Below, piece after piece: positions 36,377 to 45,528 of a stretch of 64,000 nucleotides of DNA (within the stretch, counting starts at the first letter, position 1; each line of letters begins with the position of its first letter). The DNA comes from Diplodia intermedia (lineage: Eukaryota; Ascomycota; Dothideomycetes; Botryosphaeriales; Botryosphaeriaceae). The stretch lies in assembly GCA_021495925.1 (NCBI GenBank), contig JAKEKT010000122.1, positions 1 through 64,000 of the forward strand, written 5' to 3'. Both the position numbers and the translations under genes were made by a program. The notes below the pieces were generated by a model. It ran no database searches. It was not told the origin of the DNA and saw only the letters and a list, made by a program, of their open reading frames with translations.

Positions 36377-36640
36377 TTGATTCTATGCCTATTCTTGTGT
36401 ATCTCTGCGGTGGTTGAAACTAGAATGCGACGCTAGGCCAAATGCGTCTATCTGATATTAACCATGGATAAAAAGGAGACCATGGCAATTAGAACTTGTT
36501 AGGCCTGAGCCGCCGCCATCGCCCATGATGGGATTCTCTGATAGCGCGAAGGGACGATCGTAGCACTACGTCAGCGTGACGCTTGTGGACATTCACGTGA
36601 GCTCCTTCGATGTCTACCACTGCTTAAATTGATATCAAAT

Positions 36641-38128
36641 ATGCCTATCTCAACAGCATATCATCCACCGTCTTTGGTGTCGACAAGACCTCAAAGCTTG
36701 CAGCAGGAATGTCCAATCAACAGCCCGCGCCACAAATGTCTACCCCGAGACGTCAGAGGAGGGACTCTGCTAGTAAAAAAGCCTTCCCTTGAGTGTTTAC
36801 CTGTCGTACATACTAAAGCGGAGTCATTAGTGGACAAGGATGGAAATGAAAGCCTCTCCTCAGAGAGCGGCTGTAAGAGCCACTACAGACGAAATGGTCT
36901 CCCAGAATGTACAACTGCCGATGGTCGCAAACAGGAGTACCGTCGTCGGAAGCCGCCCAAGATCCTATCAAAGAAATCGACCCCACCACAGCAAAGCATC
37001 GGACACTGGCCGTTGCAGCACCCAACGTTTTGGGCCAGGAGCACGCACAAGCACGGTAATGAGTATACCGAACTCGTCTCGTACAACATGGCATTGCAGC
37101 AGCAACTTCGAAAAGTCAAGGAGCAGTTGGATGCGCAGAGAGATGAGGTAAAGCGCTTGACCGACGAAAACATCAGCATGAAACGTGCGGCGGACAAACT
37201 TCACGTCTCTATGAGCAGGAAGGATGATCTCTTCGCCGAGCAACTACCCGACGACTGCATCCTGGGAAGCATCTTTACCCTCTTTGGCCAGATCAAGGGG
37301 TGGTCCACGCACTTTTTGAAGGCCGGCGACGTTGGCCAAGCCATATTGAAAGAGGAAGAACTGGTCCACTATCGTGCCGTCTTCCCCGGAGTGAGAAGTC
37401 TTAAGTCTCTACAGAAACAGTTCCACGACAAGAAGTGCCGTCGGCTGTTTGTGCGAGCATGGACCGCGTACGTCATCTGCGATGCTGTCTTCTCCACGTC
37501 TCGTCGCAAGCCACACGCCCGCGATGTCGAAGTGACTGATGCCTCTACTGTCGAGAGAATCCTTGCATTGGAGGGCATGATGCGTTCAATGAGTAAGTGT
37601 CTGCCATGTCTGCGCCAAAAGTCGGCTGGCTAAACAATCATCACAGAAATCCCCCCGGGAAGGGTTAACGATTGGAGAGCTCTCTCATTCCAGCTACTAC
37701 CCAAGCCAGAGGATGGCAGCAGCACAAAAGAGACGGCGCCTCAGTGGCTGGTCGAAGAATGTACACGAGTGCTTTCCGTAATTGCCCCGTGGATCAAAGT
37801 GGACCAGTCGCTTGCAGAAGTCGCGCAACAACTGCTTGCCATCTTTCAACATGCTTTGAGGATTTCTGCTTTATGCCGGCGGCAGCGCGCATGCTGGACC
37901 ATTCGCTTCCCTGGAATCCAACGGACAGGCGTATCGGACACTCTTTTCGACAGCACCTGCATGAAGACTGAGGATTGTGAGGTGTCGGACACATCGGGGC
38001 CAGTTGGCCTCGTCGTTACACCTACGGTCTACAAGCAAGGGAATGCCGAGGGGGAATGCTTCGATGTCAACACTTGTCTTCACAAAGCAGCAGTAGTTTT
38101 GTCTCCCATTCCCACGACACAAGTATAG
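36641..38128 (+). CDS. unrecognised coiled-coil protein
   Basis: Two exons, 36641-37592 and 37647-38128, 54-nt intron (GTAAGT to CACAG); 477 residues. I do not recognise the family. Residues 1-130 are polar, basic and likely disordered. About 145-195 form a leucine-heptad coiled coil (MALQQQLRKVKEQLDAQRDE, then VKRLTDEN). The rest is a mixed, probably helical globular region with conserved-looking aromatic and hydrophobic positions (ILGSIFTLFGQIKGW, LFVRAWTAYVICDAVF). No membrane segment or signal peptide is seen. Codon use and clean splicing support a real gene. It runs head-to-tail after the GTPase gene (264-bp gap) and ends only about 100 bases before the convergent FAD monooxygenase. Confidence 0.68.
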
Positions 38129-38231
38129 CTCGGCAAATGTACAACAATCATGTCTCTGTAAATTCTTGAAATCGTACGAATCATGAACTAAGCGTGCTCT
38201 ACACAAAAAGCCAGCGCATACAGCTCCCCAT

Positions 38232-39503
38232 CTACCCATCAAACTCCCGCAGCTCGCGCACAATGTCGGCGCAATACAACCACGCCAGCTCCCCCTCCCC
38301 ACCACTCCGCCACATCTCCCCCTCCTTCAGCTTCGCCCGCTCCTCCGCCGGCAGCCGGGCATTGTTCAACTGCAGCGTCAACGCCAACACCCTGTCGACC
38401 CGCTGCTGCCGATACCTCTGCCACCTCGCCACCACCTCGCGCCACTCCCCCTCCCCATCATCATCGAACCCCGCCACCACCTCCGCAAACGTCACCGCGT
38501 CCTCGAGCGCCTGACTCGCGCCCTGCCCCGCCGTCGGCGGAATCGCATGCGCCGCATCGCCCAACACGACGACCCTAGCCTCCGCACCCTCTTTACCCGC
38601 CCAACTCTCCATCTTCGGGACGCTGTAATACGGCCATATCGCCAGCGTCTCAACAGGAATCCCCTCCAACACGCGCCTCACGGTCTCCGGCCACATCGCC
38701 TCGTCCCGCCGCAGCATCTCCGCCAAGCCTCCCTTGTCCTCCCCCAGCGCCGCCCAACCGACCCGGTCCTGCTCCGGGTGCGCGACCTGCGTCCCCGCGA
38801 GCAATTCGGCGCTGCCATCTGGCGTCTGCGGCGCGAGGACGAACGCCCCGCCGGGGCCGTGGATCGCCACCGGGCACGGGTAGTCTGCTGGCAGCCCCGC
38901 CTGCGCGCGCGAGACGGCGAAGGTGATGGCCACACGCCCCTCGTAGTGCGCGGGCGCGGAAGGCGCGACGTGCTGCGTGCGCACTTTGGAGTGGATCCCG
39001 TCGGCGCCGACGACGAGGGAGGCGGTGGCGTGCCGGGTCTGGCCGGCGTGCTGCACGGCGAAGGTCGTGAGACCGGTGGTGGTGGAGGTGGAGGTGGAGG
39101 TGATGGAGAGGAACTTGTGCGAGTAGTGGATCGCGATGCCGGCGCGGGCTGCGGCGGAGCGCAGGGCGAGGAGCAGGGTTTGCCGGTAGATGCGCAGGCA
39201 GGGGTAGGAGTATTGGGCGGTGCCGCCGAGGTGGTAGAGGTCGGTTGTTTCTTCGGCCGCGTTCTTGAAGGCGACGGTGGAGAAGGTGAAGCCGAGGTCG
39301 CGGATCTGCGGGTAGATGGAGAGCGAGTCGAGGATGCGGAGGGAGTTGGGGGAGAGCATCAGCGCGCCCGGGGTGGAGGCGGACTCGGGGCGCGCTTCGT
39401 AGATGGTGCAGGGGATGCCGCGGTGGTGGAGGGAGAGGGCGAGGGTGAGGCTGGCGAGGCCGCCGCCGATGATGGCGATGTTGGACTTGATGGGCGAAGA
39501 CAT
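38232..39503 (-). CDS. FAD-dependent aromatic monooxygenase (salicylate-hydroxylase type)
   Basis: Single minus-strand exon, 423 residues. Three FAD motifs are present: the N-terminal Rossmann IAIIGGGLASLTLALSL (residues 9-25) with an acidic YEARP at the end of strand 2, the DG motif LVVGADGIHSKVR near 170, and the GD motif VVVLGDAAHAIPPTAGQG near 300. This is the group A flavoprotein hydroxylase fold (PF01494), which uses NAD(P)H and oxygen to hydroxylate or oxidatively decarboxylate aromatic or related compounds. Substrate is not predictable. It is divergent to an NmrA-like oxidoreductase through a 293-bp promoter that holds three palindromic sites. ATG 39503 (MSSPIKSN) is placed just before the first FAD motif. 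Confidence 0.9.
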   Translation of the reverse strand: MSSPIKSNIAIIGGGLASLTLALSLHHRGIPCTIYEARPESASTPGALMLSPNSLRILDSLSIYPQIRDLGFTFSTVAFKNAAEETTDLYHLGGTAQYSYPCLRIYRQTLLLALRSAAARAGIAIHYSHKFLSITSTSTSTTTGLTTFAVQHAGQTRHATASLVVGADGIHSKVRTQHVAPSAPAHYEGRVAITFAVSRAQAGLPADYPCPVAIHGPGGAFVLAPQTPDGSAELLAGTQVAHPEQDRVGWAALGEDKGGLAEMLRRDEAMWPETVRRVLEGIPVETLAIWPYYSVPKMESWAGKEGAEARVVVLGDAAHAIPPTAGQGASQALEDAVTFAEVVAGFDDDGEGEWREVVARWQRYRQQRVDRVLALTLQLNNARLPAEERAKLKEGEMWRSGGEGELAWLYCADIVRELREFDG

Positions 39504-39796
39504 TTCTGGAATGGCGATGGAGTGCTGTGGAAGAAGCAGTGCTCGCAAAGGCGCTTGATGATGGGTTGCTTCTCAATCTCACCTGGGAGGACAGCCGTCT
39601 TATGTACTGCATGTCAGACATGCTCAATCCGGTTAGCGCGGTGCTCCGGATCCGAAGCAGTCGGATCCGAGTGGCTGTCGGATCCGGACTCGACCTACAA
39701 ATGGACTGCAATTCTCACTGTCTGTAGCAACTGCATCAGAGCATTCCAATCCAAACAATCTCACTGTATACACACGCCGTTCATCCACTGCCAACC
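39504..39796. promoter_or_regulatory. divergent promoter with three CGG-N2-CCG palindromes
   Basis: The gap between the FAD monooxygenase and the NmrA-like gene contains CGGATCCG at 39647-39654, 39662-39669 and 39679-39686, start-to-start spacing 15 and 17 bases. CGG inverted repeats are the usual target of Zn2Cys6 dimers, so these are candidate operator sites for joint control of both genes. The factor is not identified. Confidence 0.6.
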
Positions 39797-40581
39797 ATGC
39801 ATTTCTACATCCTCGGAGGAAGCGGCCGCACCGGCCAGATGGTCATCGACAACGCGCTTCAGCGAGGTAAGCACCCTCAGAATCCCCCAACACCGCCAGC
39901 GATAACCAACACATCACCCAGGCCACACCGTCACCGCAATGGTCCGCAGCCCCGACTCCCTCACACCAAGAACCGGCCTCACCGTCGTCAAAGGTAAGCA
40001 ACCACCCGATTCATACCCTCCCCCAACGGGCAGCGGCGCTAACACATACCTCCCCAGGAACACCACTCTCCCAACCCGACATCACCGCCTCGTTCCTGCA
40101 CCCCACCCGCCCCGACGCCGTCATCGTCACCCTCAACGCCGCGCGCGTCTCGGACAGCCCGTTCGCAGCCCCCGCCGCGCCGCCGCGCATGATGGCCGAC
40201 GCGCACGCCCACGTCGCAGCCGCGATGCAGGCGCACGGCGTGCGCAAGATCGTCACCATGTCGGCCTTTGGCGTCGCCGAGTCCGGCCCCAACCTGCCGT
40301 GCGCCTTCCGCCTCGTGCTGCGCGGGACCAACATGAAGTACCAGTTCGAGGACCACGACTTGGTCGACGCCGAGATGAAGATGAGGGAGGGGCTGGAGTA
40401 TGTGCTGGTGAGGCCGGCGATGCTGGGCGAGGGCGAGGAGAGGCCCGTGAGGACGTTTGGGGATGAGGGCGTGGGCGCGCCGTGGTTGGCGAAGGTGACG
40501 AGGATGAGTGTCGCGGCGTTTTTGGTCGGTGCGTGTGAGTCGGATGAGTGGGATTGTCGGACGCCGGTGATTGCGAATTGA
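39797..40581 (+). CDS. NmrA-like NAD(P)-binding oxidoreductase
   Basis: Three exons, 39797-39866, 39922-39993 and 40058-40581; introns 55 and 64 nt; 221 residues. The N-terminus MHFYILGGSGRTGQMV holds the GGSGRTG dinucleotide motif of atypical SDRs, then the splice joins GHTVTAMVRSPDSL, where the arginine after strand 2 suggests NADPH. KIVTMSAFGV and the later YVLVRPAML fit the NAD(P)H-binding domain family PF13460. There is no YxxxK pair, so it may sense cofactor or reduce a substrate by another mechanism. It is paired divergently with the FAD monooxygenase and may act in the same path. Confidence 0.85.
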
Positions 40582-40777
40582 GGAAGGGGAAGAGAGGGGG
40601 GTGTTGTTATGCTTATGATACTCTAATGCACAAGTTGTTTCCTGCGTCGGCACGCTCAGTAGAATTGAATAATTGGGTATAGTCTACATTATTACTTTTG
40701 GGCAACCAAAGTGCATCGTCTAAACCTCTAGCCATGAAACGCCAATCCGTCTATCGTCATCAATCTTGCAACCAACG

Positions 40778-41066
40778 TTATACTATAACATCCAGGTCGA
40801 CGGTGTGGGCTACGATGTAGTATGCGTCTGGACATCAGGTTAGCAGAGGCATCTACTTCGCGCAGCAGCAGAACTTACGAACGACTCCTGGGATCCAGGC
40901 GAGGCAGCAGAGGCCTATGTTGATGAGAGCGTCGGTACCGAAGTCACGCTTTAGTACGACGACGGCAGGCGGACAGAGGACGGCCATAATGTAATCGTGG
41001 CATTCACCCTACGCAAGTGCTGGTTAGATGCGCGTTCGTCCCTTCTCTGGTCTGAGTACTCACCAT
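40778..41066 (-). CDS. Pmp3 / UPF0057 plasma-membrane stress proteolipid
   Basis: Three minus-strand exons, 41066-41064, 41008-40879 and 40827-40778; introns 55 nt (GTGAGT, branch CTAAC, TAG) and 51 nt (GTAAGT, branch CTAAC, CAG); 60 residues. The peptide has the Pmp3 layout of two membrane helices and a short loop: YIMAVLCPPAVVVLKR, then DALINIGLCCLAWIPGVVHA and YYIVAH. The PP-x-xVxLKR and IPGVVHAYYI motifs are the hallmark of this family, which tunes membrane potential and salt or stress tolerance in yeast. The first coding exon would be only the ATG; if translation begins at the inner ATG instead, the peptide is 52 residues but loses the family's N-terminal acidic residue. It is too short and too split to appear as a long open frame. 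Confidence 0.8.
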
Positions 41067-42293
41067 GACGAGGGTAAGACTTGTTGGTAATGGGAGGTTT
41101 GTTTTCTGATGGGAGACTAGATCATGGTCAGCGACTCAAAGGGGTTGCCAAGGCTGTCCGGGAGAGGCGTACCTTTGCAAGGGACCCGGAGGGCAAAACT
41201 GTCGGTTGGAATGTCTGGCGACTCGAGTGCGGCTCCGTGGACCCTTTAAAAAAGGATATTAAATCGTCCGGATGGAAAAGTCATTCACTCGTGGCGCAGG
41301 GTGGCAACGGCTGGCAGCTGGCAGGAGCGACAAGACATCCTTTCCCGAGTCAACATCACATCCGTGCCATGCATGCAATCTGTGGGTCGTACGGCTCCGC
41401 ACATGCTCGGCCCGACCGGATCCAACCACCACACGCCCTCCAGACGCGGGCCACTGAGGAAGCCGGCTACGTTAACTTGCATCATCGAGCTGTCTGCCTC
41501 AAACGTACATGTTCCCTAAGCGTGTCCGTCGGTAGAAAGTCACAGGCTATCGCCAGACCGTTGCAATCGCAGCGCACATTCGAAAACTTGCCCGAAACGG
41601 AATGATGCGCCGGCCCGGGCTGATCACGCTAGCCGTGTTTCGATGGCGCGGGCGCGGCGGTGCCGCACGACTGACTGCGTTTTGTATGCCGCCCGTTTCC
41701 CTTGATCCGGCAGCTAAGATGCCGTGTTCTTCCGCCACGTGGGTTTGCCAGCCACGGTTGACACAGGCTGCCGCGCTCCCAGTGCGCCCAACGCAATCCA
41801 CACCCAACCTCTCGCGCCGGCCCATGTGGAAATTGCAAGAGGCGTAGAAGCCCGCTAGAAGGCCTCGGAGAAGCCCGGCCAGGACCAGATGTGGTACGAT
41901 CGAACGCAATCGACACGTGGGATCCGTGACCACGTGGGCGCCACAAAGCCACTTCCAGGCGCCCTCTCCCCTAGTTACTACGTATTCCCAAACACCCAGC
42001 ACCCTTGGCGCCGTGGCAAGCGCAAAGGACTCCCGCTAACCGCGGCTCTATTAATGTGGCCTTCTGATCCACTCGTTCCAGTGCGCTCACCGCCGTCCTC
42101 GTCCGTCTCCATTCTTACCCGGAATCCGAACACTTCCACTACTCCGCTCACACTCTCCTCCACCGACCTTGCCGACCGTCTCTCGGGTCCCACTTCAACT
42201 CCAACCCTCGACGCCGCAGCTTCGAACACCAAAGCGATGGTATACTCCGCTTTTACAAAGACAGTGGGATGGTGAGGATGTGGAACGGCGCTT
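41067..42293. other. intergenic stretch
   Basis: About 1.2 kb between the Pmp3-like gene (its promoter side) and the stop of the Zn2Cys6 gene. Open frames of up to 150 codons occur on both strands but have no motifs. Nothing else recognised. Confidence 0.45.
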
Positions 42294-44483
42294 TCAAAAC
42301 CATGCATCGTCAATGTCTTTCAACCAGTCCGACGACGGCCAGTCGATAGTGCTCTGTTTGAGAGTGAGCATCGGACGATTGTGCCGGAAAGCGTCGAACT
42401 TACATCCACGTCAAAGGCACTCTCCGAATGCATGAGGTCGTCGAGCGACACGTCTGTCGTGACTGAGCTTGGCTGCCTCGCGGACTGAGGGTCCCACCAG
42501 TGAGTGAAAGCGTTGTATGGATGCGGCACGGTGCCCACGTACCTTTGTCGTCGCCGGAAACCTCCTTTGTAGAAGAGCAAGCGTTTCCATCAACCCTTCC
42601 CGCACGACTTTCTTCTCCACTTCGCCGTTGCTTCTCGCCTTGGCTAGGGAAGCGGATACGCTTAGGGCGAACAGGCTTTTGAGAGTCGTATGTTCAAGCG
42701 CGACGTTGTTTATGAATACGTGAAGGGATTCTCCAAGGAGTTGGAACAAACGCGGGGCTTGTAATGACGGATCGCTGGTCTCGGGAGCGTCTCGGCCACG
42801 GTCGAGGTGCTTGCTCAGGAGCGTCATGGCTTTGTATATATCTTGCATGAACTCGACAATGAACTTGCTGAGGTAAGGCCCCGGCGCATTTATCTCCTCA
42901 ACTTCAGGCGCGAGAAGTATCAGAGAGGAAAGAATGTCGGCGGCTCCACGGATACTTTCCACGCCCGGCACGTTCTCCGGAGAAAGGGAGCGCTGCACAG
43001 AGATAGCCACAGCGCCGCGCAGCGACCTGAGCGAAGCAACAGCCGCCTTCGCACTCATGTCCGTCGGGTCAACGGTAGAACACTCCAGAGGCGGCAAGTC
43101 CCTCATGGCATCTTCCACTCCATCCCACAGCTGCCTGAGCCCGACCCGCGACGCCTGATCCGGCACGCTCCGACACACAACGTTAGCAACACCCAGCCTC
43201 CCGCTTAACGACCTTGCCAGGAAATCCTGCAGCACGAACCCCGTCGCCGCATCCTCCCCCCCGCCCAACGCAACCCTCAGATCCAACGCATCCGGCCTCG
43301 CGCCCGGCATGCAGTCCGTGTCCTCCGCACACAGCGCCGGCGGCATCCCGTACGCCAGCGCCGCGCCCACATCCATCTCCACAACGCTCCACCACAGCCT
43401 GCGCCGCAGATCGCCCTGCGCCGTGGAAAACGTCGCGAACGCTGTCGGGTCCCGGTGCAGCCCCGCCACCATGGCCGCGCGCACGAGCGCGTTGGTCGCC
43501 TGCCAGTGCTCCTCGACGTGCTGGCCGCGCGCCTGCTGCGCGAGCACGAGGAGGGCGCGCGTCTGCAGCGTCGGGACTGAGGTGCGGGCGCGCCGCGGGA
43601 GCGTGGTTAGCCACGCTTCGATGGCGGCGAAGGGGCTGAGACGCAGCCAGGCTGAGGCCGCGGATTGGTGGATGTGGGAGGAGGCGCGTAGGTGGTGGGC
43701 TGCTAGAGCCATTGCGGCGTAGATTTGGGGCTCGACACGGCTGGTTCTCTCAGGGGGCTGGTTGGCCATGAAGGACGAGAAGAGAGGCATGAAGGTGGGG
43801 CGGTGCAGGATGGCGAGTCTTTCCTCGTACAAGGAGAAGTAGGTTCGGATCAGAGAGTGGCAGACGTCCGGTTCCGGTAGCTGGTCGCGCAGCTGGGTCA
43901 AAGTGTTGGGCTTGCTCGTTGATGGAGCGGCCATGTCGGCGACCCGCCTCTTTATCAGGTCCTGAACCTCCTTCGCCAAAGACCAAAGCTCTGGATCTGT
44001 TGACGGTTGAAGGATCGACGTGGCCGTGCTGCGCACGCGGTCATACAGGCCGTCTTGGTATCCGTTTCCGTAGTATCGGCACCTGTCCCCTTTGATCGAA
44101 AGCGTCCCAACCGGCTGCTGAGTGCGGTCATAGGGCGTTTCTGGAAGTGCACGATTGGCAGAGATAACTGCTTCGAGTGATGCAACCCGCGCTTGAAGGT
44201 CTTCGACGACGCTGCTCCTTTCCTGCGAAGCTGAGATGCCTCGCGGCTCCAGTTCCATGCGTTCATTCTCCGAGACACGGCCCCCGGTGCTCTGGCTCTC
44301 GGGATTCTCTGGCGTTTGAGATGCTGACGGGTGGGACGGCAGCCCTTGGTCGAAGACGCAAAGCGCCTCGCGCTGCCCTTTGAGGCATTGCTGGCACGGC
44401 TGGGCCCGGTCACATCGGAGCTTCTTTTGGCGACACTCGCGGCAGGAAAGTGTGGGTCTGGGTCTTTTCTTGGGTCTGTCCAT
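42294..44483 (-). CDS. Zn2Cys6 transcription factor with fungal-specific middle domain
   Basis: Three minus-strand exons, 44483-42543, 42484-42404 and 42353-42294; introns 58 and 50 nt; 693 residues. The zinc cluster starts at residue 14: CRECRQKKLRC then DRAQPCQQC and a final Cys at about 42, with basic RPKKRP before it. A coiled-coil linker (VVEDLQARVASLEAVI) near residue 95 suggests dimerisation. From about 215 the PF04082-type domain is clear (YFSLYEERLAILHRPTFMPL, then AGLHRDPT and DLRRRLWWSV). The last exons encode SLDDLMHSESAFDVD and a short acidic/aromatic tail DWLKDIDDAWF, which looks like an activation segment. It is divergent to the HET gene and about 4.8 kb from the polyketide cluster, so it could regulate that cluster, but this is only positional. 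Confidence 0.87.
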
Positions 44484-45528
44484 TGGGTGTTCGATGGAAG
44501 GCTGGATCGCAGTGGCACGTCACAGGTGACCCCGCATTCTTGCGAATCCTGCTCGGTACGTAAGCGAGACTAAACGTATTGGAGGCTCGCGCGGAAATGC
44601 AAAGCGGCCCCCAAAATGCTCGTATGCAGGAGGGATCACGGACATTGAAATCACTACAGTGTTGGAAACAGTGGCTGGCATCGTCATCGGTGGCAACCTT
44701 CTCCAGGAGCAATCCGAAAACGCGAGGGCCGGAAGAAATGTGTTCGAGCCTTCCTGTTCTGTATAAATTTTTACCAGATACCATTATTCAATACAAAAAA
44801 CAACACTTTCACATCTTTTCGCATTTAACTGCAGATCAATCCTCAACACCACCGATCATCTGACCTTCGCCTTCTACTCTCCAGGATTCGAGATTGCTCA
44901 GGCCGAGCGCGTCGGGAGACAAGAAGTCATGGATCATCGAGCTCCAAGGCTCTGAGGAGCTACGTGCATACAGTGTAAGCAAAGCCTTTGTTGCGAGCCA
45001 GGTCGCACAAGCGAATTAAGTAATGGCTGTGTTAAGAAGGCTGAAAGTCTTGCGGAGCCCAAACACTTGCTTGGTCTGCAACAGGGCCAGGGGGGTGAAG
45101 CACTTGAACACCTTTCGCAATTCCAGCCCACCAAGGGCGGTGACCCGCATGGGGTCCGTCTCGCGGTTGACAAGGCTACAGTAAACCGCAACCGAGGAGA
45201 GGGGACTGCGTTTGTCTCTACGACTGGTTGCGGCCTCGCGGGGCAAACCTAAGAGGGGATTCTTAGGGCACTGAGCTGACGTGCGCGTGCGGCCTCACGC
45301 AACGTGGCGAGCTTGATTGGCCACGCCAAGCTGTGTAACCTCAAGCCACTACCCCGCCCCGAGAAGCAATTGTGCTTACATAGCCCGTAGGCTGAGCATA
45401 AGAACCTCCACCGACCCCGCACGAGGCTAAACTCCGCATCTCACTTTGATTTCTCTGGTGACGTTGAACCTTTATCTGAAAAGTTCTTCGATCTTGTCGA
45501 TTATCCTCCAGGATCACCTCCAACAGCT
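44484..45528. other. intergenic region between divergent genes
   Basis: About 1 kb between a Zn2Cys6 gene and the HET-domain gene. No coding signal or repeat was recognised. It should carry both promoters. Confidence 0.45.
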
